The translations under genes and the position numbers were made by a program. A stretch of DNA of 64,000 nt from Chryseobacterium sp. c4a (GTDB taxonomy: Bacteria; Bacteroidota; Bacteroidia; Flavobacteriales; Weeksellaceae), in contig NZ_WXVU01000018.1 in the NCBI RefSeq assembly GCF_009900745.1, forward strand, positions 1 through 64,000, written 5' to 3'. The notes below the pieces were generated by a model. It ran no database searches. It had not been told where the DNA came from and saw only the letters and a program-made list of their open reading frames with translations. Positions 8,662-15,071 of this stretch are shown here, one piece after another; the first letter of the stretch is position 1, and each line of letters begins with the position of its first letter.

Positions 8662-9753
8662 TTATTCTTCTAAAATATAGTAGGCATTATTTGCATTCTG
8701 CCTCAATAAATCCCTGTGCTTACTTAAAGCGGTAAACAGAGGAAACCTTTTGTATGCCAAGCCATGTTCTTTAGCAAATTCTTCTATCTCTTCTGTGATC
8801 TCATTGTAATACATATAACTGTAATTGGGAAAAAGGTGATGAGCCACATGGAAATTAAAGTTCCCTAATACATTTCTTACCAACCAGTTATTTTCTTTTA
8901 AATCATTGGTCACCTCAAACTGGTGATGAAGCCAGCTGAATGGGAGACCATTATCTTTATCCAATCTTGGAAAGGCATTATCAGGAAGTGGATGCAAAGG
9001 CAATAAAACAAACAGTGCAAAAATACTTGCTGCAATTACCTGTAAAAACCAAGCTCCTAAAGCCAACCCAATGGATACTTTAAAGAACACAACAGGAACT
9101 ACAATCTGATAAAAAAAGTAAAACAGCTTATAACTCACCATTTTCACTTTTTCAACGACTGGGATTCTTCCCTGCGTTTTCAAAATCACTCTTTCCTTGT
9201 CAAAGAAGTCTCTGAAATCTCTTATGAACATCCAATTGAACAGATACAACGGATATACTAAAAAGAAAAACCTATGCTGGTACTTCTGTACTCCTTTTGC
9301 CTTAATCCAAGGCACTATTAATAGCAAACCACTCTGCTCAATATCGGTATCCCAGCCATCCACATTCGGATAAGCATGGTGACTTGCGATATGTCTTTTT
9401 TTCCAGATATAGGAATTGGCTCCTATGAAATCAAAAATGTGCAGCACCATCCCATTCAGTCTTTTACTTTTAAAGATGTTGTTATGGGCTGCTTCGTGAA
9501 TCAGATTTAAATAAATTAAAACCAGAGAAATTCCCATTAAAATAAAACTCAGAATATATATCCAATGTCTTTCAGCATTTAATACGGCGAAGAAATATAA
9601 ACCTACATACATCAGTGGCAGAAGAATCGCTTTAATCTGAATATAGATATCTCTGTTTTCAGGAATGGCTTCTACCCGTTGGTTCACTTTCTTTCTCAGT
9701 TCATTAAATAACTTGGCATCATCTGAATCTTTTAAGTAACTCGGCTTTTCCAT
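8662..9753 (-). CDS. Membrane fatty acid desaturase
   Basis: A 363-residue integral-membrane di-iron desaturase of the acyl-CoA/acyl-lipid type, which would insert a double bond into membrane fatty acids using O2. The three histidine clusters are all present: HEAAH (86-90), HIASHH (121-126) and HVAHH (302-306), with an extra HH at 276-277. Hydrophobic segments lie at about 40-85 and 205-255. It is inserted between the two halves of metH, 1 nt from the downstream half and 83 nt after the upstream half. It should therefore be expressed from the SAM-riboswitch promoter. Substrate and regiochemistry cannot be told from sequence. I see no direct metabolic reason for the placement. Confidence 0.9.
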   Translation of the reverse strand: MEKPSYLKDSDDAKLFNELRKKVNQRVEAIPENRDIYIQIKAILLPLMYVGLYFFAVLNAERHWIYILSFILMGISLVLIYLNLIHEAAHNNIFKSKRLNGMVLHIFDFIGANSYIWKKRHIASHHAYPNVDGWDTDIEQSGLLLIVPWIKAKGVQKYQHRFFFLVYPLYLFNWMFIRDFRDFFDKERVILKTQGRIPVVEKVKMVSYKLFYFFYQIVVPVVFFKVSIGLALGAWFLQVIAASIFALFVLLPLHPLPDNAFPRLDKDNGLPFSWLHHQFEVTNDLKENNWLVRNVLGNFNFHVAHHLFPNYSYMYYNEITEEIEEFAKEHGLAYKRFPLFTALSKHRDLLRQNANNAYYILEE

Positions 9754-9836
9754 TATATTAAATTTTGTGGTTTACTTAAAGTTAATATTTATATCCCAGC
9801 CTACATTCTTGATTTTAATTAAAAAAATCTATCTAA

Positions 9837-10847
9837 TTACACAAATTCCTTCAATTTCCTAGGTTCATATTTTTCTACAAGCTCTGCAATCGCCTTGATA
9901 TGTTCAGGAGTTGTACCGCAGCATCCGCCGATAATATTGATCAATCCTTTTTCTGCATACTCTTTGATCTGTCTTGCCATATCTTCCGGAGTTTCATCAT
10001 ATTTCCCAAAAGCATTTGGCAATCCTGCATTCGGATAGGCTGAAACATAGAATTCTGAATTATGAGCCAGGGTTTCCAGATAAGGAGTTAACTGATCTGC
10101 CCCTAGAGCACAATTAAAACCAACGCTTAATAAATTCAAATGAGAAACAGAGATCAAAAAGGCTTCTGCAGTCTGTCCGCTTAATGTTCTTCCGGAAGCA
10201 TCGGTAATGGTTCCTGAAACCATGATTGGAATTTTAATTCCTCTTTCTTCCTGAAGCTCATCAATAGCAAACAAAGCAGCCTTAGCATTCAGGGTATCAA
10301 AGATGGTTTCAACCAACAGAATATCTGATCCGCCGTCTAATAATGCTTCACACTGTTGTTTGTAAGCAACTCTCAGTTCTTCAAAAGTAATGGCTCTGTA
10401 TCCCGGATCATTTACATCAGGACTTAAACTAGCTGTTCTGTTGGTAGGCCCAATTGATCCTGCTACGAATCTTGGTTTATCCGGAGTTTTGGCGGTATAT
10501 TCATCACAAGCTTTTCTAGCGATTTTTGCAGATTCATAGTTCAGATCATAGACCAATTCTTCCATGTGATAATCTGCCATGGCAATGGTAGTTCCGGAAA
10601 ATGTATTGGTTTCAATGATATCCGCTCCTGCTTCCAGGTATTTTTTGTGCACTTCTTCAATCGCCTGAGGTTGCGTCAGGGAAAGCAAATCATTATTTCC
10701 TTTTACCGGGTGTTCCCAGTCTTTGAAACGTTCACCACGGTAGTCTTCTTCTTCAAATTTGTATCGCTGAAGCATGGTTCCCATCGCTCCGTCCAGAACG
10801 AGGATGCGTTCTTTGAGGGCTTTGTTTAGTGATTCTATATTTGTCAT
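9837..10847 (-). CDS. metH: Methionine synthase, homocysteine-binding part
   Basis: Homocysteine S-methyltransferase module of cobalamin-dependent methionine synthase as a stand-alone 336-residue protein. It starts with the family pattern ILVLDGAMGTMLQRY and has the zinc-thiolate ligands in VGFNCALG (about residue 245) and GGCCGTTPEH (about 310-311). It must work with the protein encoded at 6000-8660, which has the folate, B12 and activation modules. Both lie in one operon. Alone it could resemble a BHMT-type enzyme, but the split MetH reading explains both genes. Confidence 0.94.
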   Translation of the reverse strand: MTNIESLNKALKERILVLDGAMGTMLQRYKFEEEDYRGERFKDWEHPVKGNNDLLSLTQPQAIEEVHKKYLEAGADIIETNTFSGTTIAMADYHMEELVYDLNYESAKIARKACDEYTAKTPDKPRFVAGSIGPTNRTASLSPDVNDPGYRAITFEELRVAYKQQCEALLDGGSDILLVETIFDTLNAKAALFAIDELQEERGIKIPIMVSGTITDASGRTLSGQTAEAFLISVSHLNLLSVGFNCALGADQLTPYLETLAHNSEFYVSAYPNAGLPNAFGKYDETPEDMARQIKEYAEKGLINIIGGCCGTTPEHIKAIAELVEKYEPRKLKEFV

Positions 10848-10890
10848 CTCTTTTATAGTTGTTGAGTGAGACTGATAGTTTGATAGTTGG

Positions 10891-10936
10891 TTGATAGGAC
10901 TTCGTTCTATCTTGGGTTAAATCGCCCCTTTGGGGC
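10891..10936. repeat. Two-hairpin repeat, copy 1
   Basis: TTGATAGGACTTCGTTCTATC (stem GATAGGAC/GTTCTATC), a short linker, then GCCCC-TTT-GGGGC. The same unit is at 23398-23443 with GTCCC-TTT-GGGAC, a paired base change that keeps the second stem. It lies between metZ and the first metH gene and would be in the operon transcript. Confidence 0.8.
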
Positions 10937-10945
10937 TTTTTATGA

Positions 10946-12106
10946 TTAATCTAAGGCTTGTTTTAAGTCTGCGATGATATCATCTACATTTTCTAAACCT
11001 ACTGAGCATCGAACTAATCCTGCTGTGATTCCTACTTCGTTTCTTTCTTCATCTGACAGTTTGGAGTGCGTTGTAGATGCCGGGTGAGTAACGATCGTTC
11101 TTGTATCACCTAGGTTTGCAGAAAGTGAGCACATCTGGATTTTATCAAGGAAATTTCTTCCTCCTTCAATTCCTCCTTTTATTTCAAAAGCAACAATATT
11201 TCCACCCAATTTCATCTGCTTTTTAGCTACTTCATAGTTTGGATGGGATTTCAGGAATGGATATTTTACCAGTTCCACATTAGGATGGCTTTCTAAAAAC
11301 TCTGCTACTTTCAATGCATTCTCACAGTGTTTTTCTACACGGATTGCCAATGTTTCAAGGCTTTTCGATAATACCCATGCATTAAAAGGAGATAATGCAG
11401 GCCCAGTATTTCTTGCGAAAAGATAGATTTCTCTGATCAGGTCTTCTCTTCCTACTGCGATTCCTCCCAATACTCTTCCCTGTCCGTCGATCAACTTCGT
11501 TGCCGAATGTACAACAACATCCGCACCATATTTTATTGGCTGCTGAAGATAAGGCGTTGCAAAACAGTTATCTACAATAAAAATCAGGTTATGCTTCTTA
11601 GCAATTTGTCCGAAAAACTCCAGATCCAGAATTTCAATGGCCGGATTGGTAGGCGTTTCAAGATATAGGATCTTTGTATTCGGTTTTATATATTGTTCTA
11701 CATTCTCAGCATCTTCTGCTTTGAAATAAGTTGTTTCAATATTCCATTTCGGGAAATATTTTGTGAATAAAGTGTGGGTAGATCCGAAAACCGACTGGCA
11801 GCTTACAATATGATCTCCGGCACTTAACAAAGCTGCAAATGTAGAATAGATAGCGGCCATTCCCGTTGCAAAGGCATATCCGGCTTCTGCTCCTTCCATT
11901 TTTGCAATCTTCTCTGTAAACTCAGATACATTCGGGTTAGAGAAACGGCTGTACAGGTTTTTAGGTTTTTCTTCAGCAAAACTTGCTCTCATATCTTCAG
12001 CATCCTGAAAAATAAAGCTGGAGGTAAGATATAGCGGCGTGGAATGCTCATCAAACTGAGATCTCTCCGTTTGGGTTCTTATTGCTGATGTTTCGAAATT
12101 TTCCAT
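10946..12106 (-). CDS. metZ: PLP-dependent homoserine-ester sulfhydrylase (Cys/Met metabolism family)
   Basis: Fold-type I PLP enzyme of 386 residues. Signs are YSRFSNPN (substrate site), MEGAEAGYAFATGMAAI (PLP phosphate region), LETPTNP and the lysine in SATKLIDGQGR. The C-terminal SLGDTRTIVTHPAS and RCSVGLENVDDI are typical of sulfhydrylases and cystathionine synthases. With the MetX-like acyltransferase two genes upstream, the likely reaction is acyl-homoserine plus sulfide to homocysteine, which then feeds MetH. Which ester (acetyl or succinyl) is used, and whether it also makes cystathionine, cannot be decided by eye. It is followed in the operon by the first half of metH. Confidence 0.88.
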   Translation of the reverse strand: MENFETSAIRTQTERSQFDEHSTPLYLTSSFIFQDAEDMRASFAEEKPKNLYSRFSNPNVSEFTEKIAKMEGAEAGYAFATGMAAIYSTFAALLSAGDHIVSCQSVFGSTHTLFTKYFPKWNIETTYFKAEDAENVEQYIKPNTKILYLETPTNPAIEILDLEFFGQIAKKHNLIFIVDNCFATPYLQQPIKYGADVVVHSATKLIDGQGRVLGGIAVGREDLIREIYLFARNTGPALSPFNAWVLSKSLETLAIRVEKHCENALKVAEFLESHPNVELVKYPFLKSHPNYEVAKKQMKLGGNIVAFEIKGGIEGGRNFLDKIQMCSLSANLGDTRTIVTHPASTTHSKLSDEERNEVGITAGLVRCSVGLENVDDIIADLKQALD

Positions 12107-12130
12107 ATAGTTTTAATTTGTCAATTTACC

Positions 12131-12229
12131 AATGTATCAATCTAACAGTTTAACAATGAGATTCTTCGCTTTGTTCAGAATGACAATAACCAACATTGGT
12201 AAACTGTTACATTGCTAGATTGTTACATT
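12131..12229. repeat. Imperfect inverted-repeat element between hom and metZ
   Basis: The left arm (12131-12158, starting AATGTATCAATCTA) matches the reverse complement of the right arm (12194-12229), apart from an 8-nt extra block in the right arm and a few changes. The centre reads GATTCTTCGCTTTGTTCAG followed by AATGACA, which looks like a second small dispersed repeat. The whole element fills the 127-nt gap inside the operon. No reading frame is seen. Confidence 0.65.
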
Positions 12230-12233
12230 AATT

Positions 12234-13772
12234 TTATTTTGTTTCACTTAGTCTTAAAATATCACCGAATACTCCTCTTGCAGTTACTTGTGCTCCGGCT
12301 CCGGCTCCCATAATTACGATTGGGTTTTCACCATAACTTTCTGTATAGATTTCAAAAATGGAATCTGATCCTTTCAACTGTCCTAAAGCTGATGTTGCAG
12401 GAACAGAAATAAGTTTTACATCCAACTCGCCTTTGTCTTTCTGTAGATCTCCATGTAAGTCTCCTACATATCTCAACACATGACCAGGTTCTTGATCTTC
12501 TTTGATCTTCTGGTATTCTTCATCCAGCTCCTCTAATCTTGAAAGGAATTCAGATTTTGAAACTTCAAGTAAGCTTTCCGGAACAAGGTTTTGGATGTTA
12601 ATATCTTCGAATTCATTAATCAGGTCTAATTCTCTAGCCAAGATCAATAGTTTTCTTGCTACGTCATTTCCTGATAAATCTTCTCTTGGATCTGGTTCTG
12701 TGTATCCTTTTTCCAGAGCTTCGTTGATAATTGTGGAAAACTTATCATCTCTCAAAGAGAAGTTATTGAAAACATAACTCAATGTTCCGGAGAATACTCC
12801 TTTAATTCTTGTGATATTTTCTCCTGAAAGGTGTAATAATTTGATGGTATCAATTAACGGAAGACCAGCTCCTACATTGGTTTCATACAGATAACGTCTG
12901 TTGTTTTTGCTCAACGTATATCTTAGTTTTCTATATTCTTCAATAGGAAGAGTATTAAAAATTTTATTGGAAGAAACTAAGTCGAAACCGTTTTCTGCTA
13001 ATGCATGGTAGTTTTTAACAAAATCTTTACTTGCTGTGTTATCTACTACGATTAGGTTTTCCAATTGATTGTCATTGGAGAAATTAATTAATTCCTGAAC
13101 ATCTGACGAATGTTCTGCTGTTAAGACCTCATCTGTCCAATTGTTATCAAACCCTTTTTTATTGAATGCTATTTTCTTTGAATTAGCAACAGCCACAACT
13201 TTAAGGTCTATTTTCTTACGTCTTTTAATCTCTTCTGAAGATTCAAGAACTTGTTCGATTAATGTTTTCCCTACATTTCCATGACCGATAATAGCCAGAT
13301 GAACGGTCTTTGGATTTTTGAAGATCTCAGATTCTATGATGTTTCTTGTTTTTTCATCCTGTGAAGATGTCACTACAATGTTTACTCTGTTTTCACCTGC
13401 CACTTTATTTAAAAGCAATGGGAAAACATTGTTTCTCGCCAGTTCTGCAAATACTTTGTTGGAATCCTCTGCGACAAAACCGATTACAGAAACATTGTTG
13501 ATGCTGTATATTTGGGATACTTTCCCTGATATTCTTTCTGCTTCAAATTCATCAATAAGACAAGCTACTGCTTTTTCAGCATCATTTTCGTGAACCAAAA
13601 TAGAGATTCCGTTTTCTATGGCTTGCTGAGAGATTACTCCTACGCTGATACGCGCTAAAGTAAGTGCTTTAAAAATTCGTCCGTCAATCCCAATTTCTCC
13701 TAAGAAATCTTCTCCTTCAAATTTGACGATTGATCTGTTCTTCAAAAATTTTATTTCGTTAGCATTTTTCAT
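12234..13772 (-). CDS. hom: ACT-domain homoserine dehydrogenase (ThrA-like without kinase domain)
   Basis: Reduces aspartate semialdehyde to homoserine, the branch point to methionine and threonine. The C-terminal part (about residues 160-512) is a full homoserine dehydrogenase: IIGHGNVGKTLIEQ (NAD(P) site), NVGAGLPLIDT, IKGVFSGTLSYVF and EPDPREDLSGNDVARKLLILARE. The first about 160 residues resemble the ACT regulatory pair that joins kinase to dehydrogenase in bifunctional ThrA/MetL proteins (ARISVGVISQQAIENGISI, NNVSVIGFV). The aspartokinase catalytic domain that should come before it is absent. It begins 4 nt after the metX-like stop. The ACT domains suggest feedback control by an amino acid; which one is unknown. 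Confidence 0.9.
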   Translation of the reverse strand: MKNANEIKFLKNRSIVKFEGEDFLGEIGIDGRIFKALTLARISVGVISQQAIENGISILVHENDAEKAVACLIDEFEAERISGKVSQIYSINNVSVIGFVAEDSNKVFAELARNNVFPLLLNKVAGENRVNIVVTSSQDEKTRNIIESEIFKNPKTVHLAIIGHGNVGKTLIEQVLESSEEIKRRKKIDLKVVAVANSKKIAFNKKGFDNNWTDEVLTAEHSSDVQELINFSNDNQLENLIVVDNTASKDFVKNYHALAENGFDLVSSNKIFNTLPIEEYRKLRYTLSKNNRRYLYETNVGAGLPLIDTIKLLHLSGENITRIKGVFSGTLSYVFNNFSLRDDKFSTIINEALEKGYTEPDPREDLSGNDVARKLLILARELDLINEFEDINIQNLVPESLLEVSKSEFLSRLEELDEEYQKIKEDQEPGHVLRYVGDLHGDLQKDKGELDVKLISVPATSALGQLKGSDSIFEIYTESYGENPIVIMGAGAGAQVTARGVFGDILRLSETK

Positions 13773-13776
13773 TACT

Positions 13777-14715
13777 CTATAAAATGTTTTTTATGATATT
13801 ATTTAATTGTTGATATTCCATTAGGAAGGCATCATGCCCGTGTATAGATTGGATCTCGTGATAAGAGATATTCTCCTTTTTCTTTTTCAGCTTTTCAAAA
13901 CACATTCGGATTTCAGAAGCTGGGAAGAATAAATCTGTATCTACGGAGATCATGTGCATTCGTGCTTCTATGCGCTCCAGAGCTGTTTCATCAGTATTTA
14001 TATTCATGAGCAAATGGTTCATCAGCTTGTATGCTTGTAAACTAAACCTTTCGTTTAGCGCATTACCATGATAAACCAACCAATCTTCTGATTCTAAGCG
14101 TTGCTTTTCCTGATTGTATTTATTTTGAAATCTGTCGTTAAGCGATTCCGGAGTTCTATAGCACAACATGGCATGGATTCTCGCTTTTTGCAATGGCTCA
14201 TCTTTATCATTCAATAAAAATTTCTGAACCAGACATTGCGCATGCAGCCAGTCATGAGTTCTGTAATCACAAGCAATAGGAATAAAAATTTCAGCCAGCT
14301 TTGGTTGTTTTGCTAGCATCTCCCATGCAATTCCTCCTCCAAGGGAGCCTCCAATAATGGCGTATAAATTTGTAATATGTAAAGCTTCTAATCCTTTCAG
14401 AAATATATTGGCTATATCTGAAGGCGTGAAGTCTTCATAGTCTTCAATTAAAAAATGATCGTATCCGTTTCCGGGAATGTTGAAACACAGAACGGTGTAC
14501 TTTTCAGTATCAACAATCTGGCCCTTGCTTACCAATTGTTTCCACCAGCCTTTTTCTCCGGATACTGTTGAGTTTCCGGTAAGAGCATGATTGATTAAAA
14601 TGATGGGAGCTGTAAACAGGTCTTTCCCGAAAAGCTCATAGCTTAACGAGATATTGTATTCCTTTTGGGAATAAGTTTGATACGAAAGATTAATATAGTT
14701 TAGTTCTGTTTTCAA
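13777..14715 (-). CDS. metX: MetX-like homoserine O-acyltransferase (alpha/beta hydrolase fold)
   Basis: First gene of the operon, 312 residues. Motifs are GGSLGGGIAWEML (nucleophile Ser elbow, as in MetX GGSMGG), DTDLFFP (Asp region) and HGHDAFLMEY (catalytic His), with the N-terminal NHALTGNS typical of MetX. It would acylate homoserine made by the next gene. It is somewhat shorter than most MetX proteins (350-380), and the lid region looks trimmed, so some pipelines may call it only an alpha/beta hydrolase. The start is not ATG: an in-frame stop lies four codons upstream and the first usable codon is TTG at 14715; the N-terminal sequence fits the family from there. It is directly controlled by the SAM riboswitch. 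Confidence 0.82.
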   Translation of the reverse strand: MKTELNYINLSYQTYSQKEYNISLSYELFGKDLFTAPIILINHALTGNSTVSGEKGWWKQLVSKGQIVDTEKYTVLCFNIPGNGYDHFLIEDYEDFTPSDIANIFLKGLEALHITNLYAIIGGSLGGGIAWEMLAKQPKLAEIFIPIACDYRTHDWLHAQCLVQKFLLNDKDEPLQKARIHAMLCYRTPESLNDRFQNKYNQEKQRLESEDWLVYHGNALNERFSLQAYKLMNHLLMNINTDETALERIEARMHMISVDTDLFFPASEIRMCFEKLKKKKENISYHEIQSIHGHDAFLMEYQQLNNIIKNIL

Positions 14716-14777
14716 TTCTATTAAATTTTAATACAATTGAAAATGCCACAGGAAATGGCTGAAAAGAACTTCAGTAA

Positions 14778-14881
14778 GTTATCTGTCCAAAATTTCTTTG
14801 GTAGAACGTAGCACCTTCTTTGCTTGCGCAAAGGGTTGCTAAGGTTTCATAGGGTCTAATCCCTCAACCTTTCTTGATAAC
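14778..14881 (-). ncRNA. SAM-I (S-box) riboswitch
   Basis: On the minus strand the aptamer reads GTTATC-AAGAAAGG, GAGGGATTAGACCCTATGAA, ACCTTAGCAACC, a variable P3 hairpin with TTTGCGCAAGCAAAG, AAGGTGCTACGTTCTACC and closes with GATAAC. These are the P1 stem (14876-14881 with 14778-14783), the kink-turn GAGG/GATGA-type region and the conserved AAGGTGC-TA-TTC-TACC core of the S-box. It binds S-adenosylmethionine and lowers downstream expression. The expression platform (14716-14777) can form GCCA-TTTCCTG-TGGC followed by ATTTTC, a weak terminator or start-masking hairpin. Confidence 0.95.
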
Positions 14882-14910
14882 ATTTTCAATATTTGAATGA
14901 ACGAATGGTG

Positions 14911-14939
14911 CAAAGGTAGTTCTTTTCTTTTAAAATCAA
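14911..14939 (-). promoter_or_regulatory. Promoter of the riboswitch-led methionine operon
   Basis: On the minus strand TTG (plus 14937-14939), an 18-nt spacer, then TACCTTTG (plus 14911-14918), an exact TAnnTTTG. It ends about 30 nt before the aptamer begins. A textbook Bacteroidetes housekeeping promoter. Confidence 0.75.
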
Positions 14940-15022
14940 AAAAAAATTAATTTAATATTTAAAAAAGCTCTTAAACACAAGTCTTTCAAGGGTATATTAA
15001 TTATTCTTCAGACAAAAACAAT

Positions 15023-15053
15023 TGGAATTATTTTACAAAAAAACTACCTTCGT
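15023..15053 (+). promoter_or_regulatory. Possible promoter of the GH63-like gene
   Basis: TTG (15023-15025), a 20-nt spacer, then TACCTTCG (15046-15053), one base from TAnnTTTG, 18 nt before the ATG. Confidence 0.45.
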
Positions 15054-15071
15054 ATGGAAAAATGATGATAT

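Noticed and set aside
8662..9753. Desaturase as a broken or inserted gene that interrupts metH
   Set aside because: Both metH parts have clean module boundaries, starts and stops; the desaturase has all histidine boxes. This is an operon order and not a gene disruption.
14822..14850. Inverted repeat within the riboswitch region as a possible second terminator
   Set aside because: TTTGCGCAAGCAAAG is the variable P3 hairpin of the SAM-I aptamer and has no T-run.
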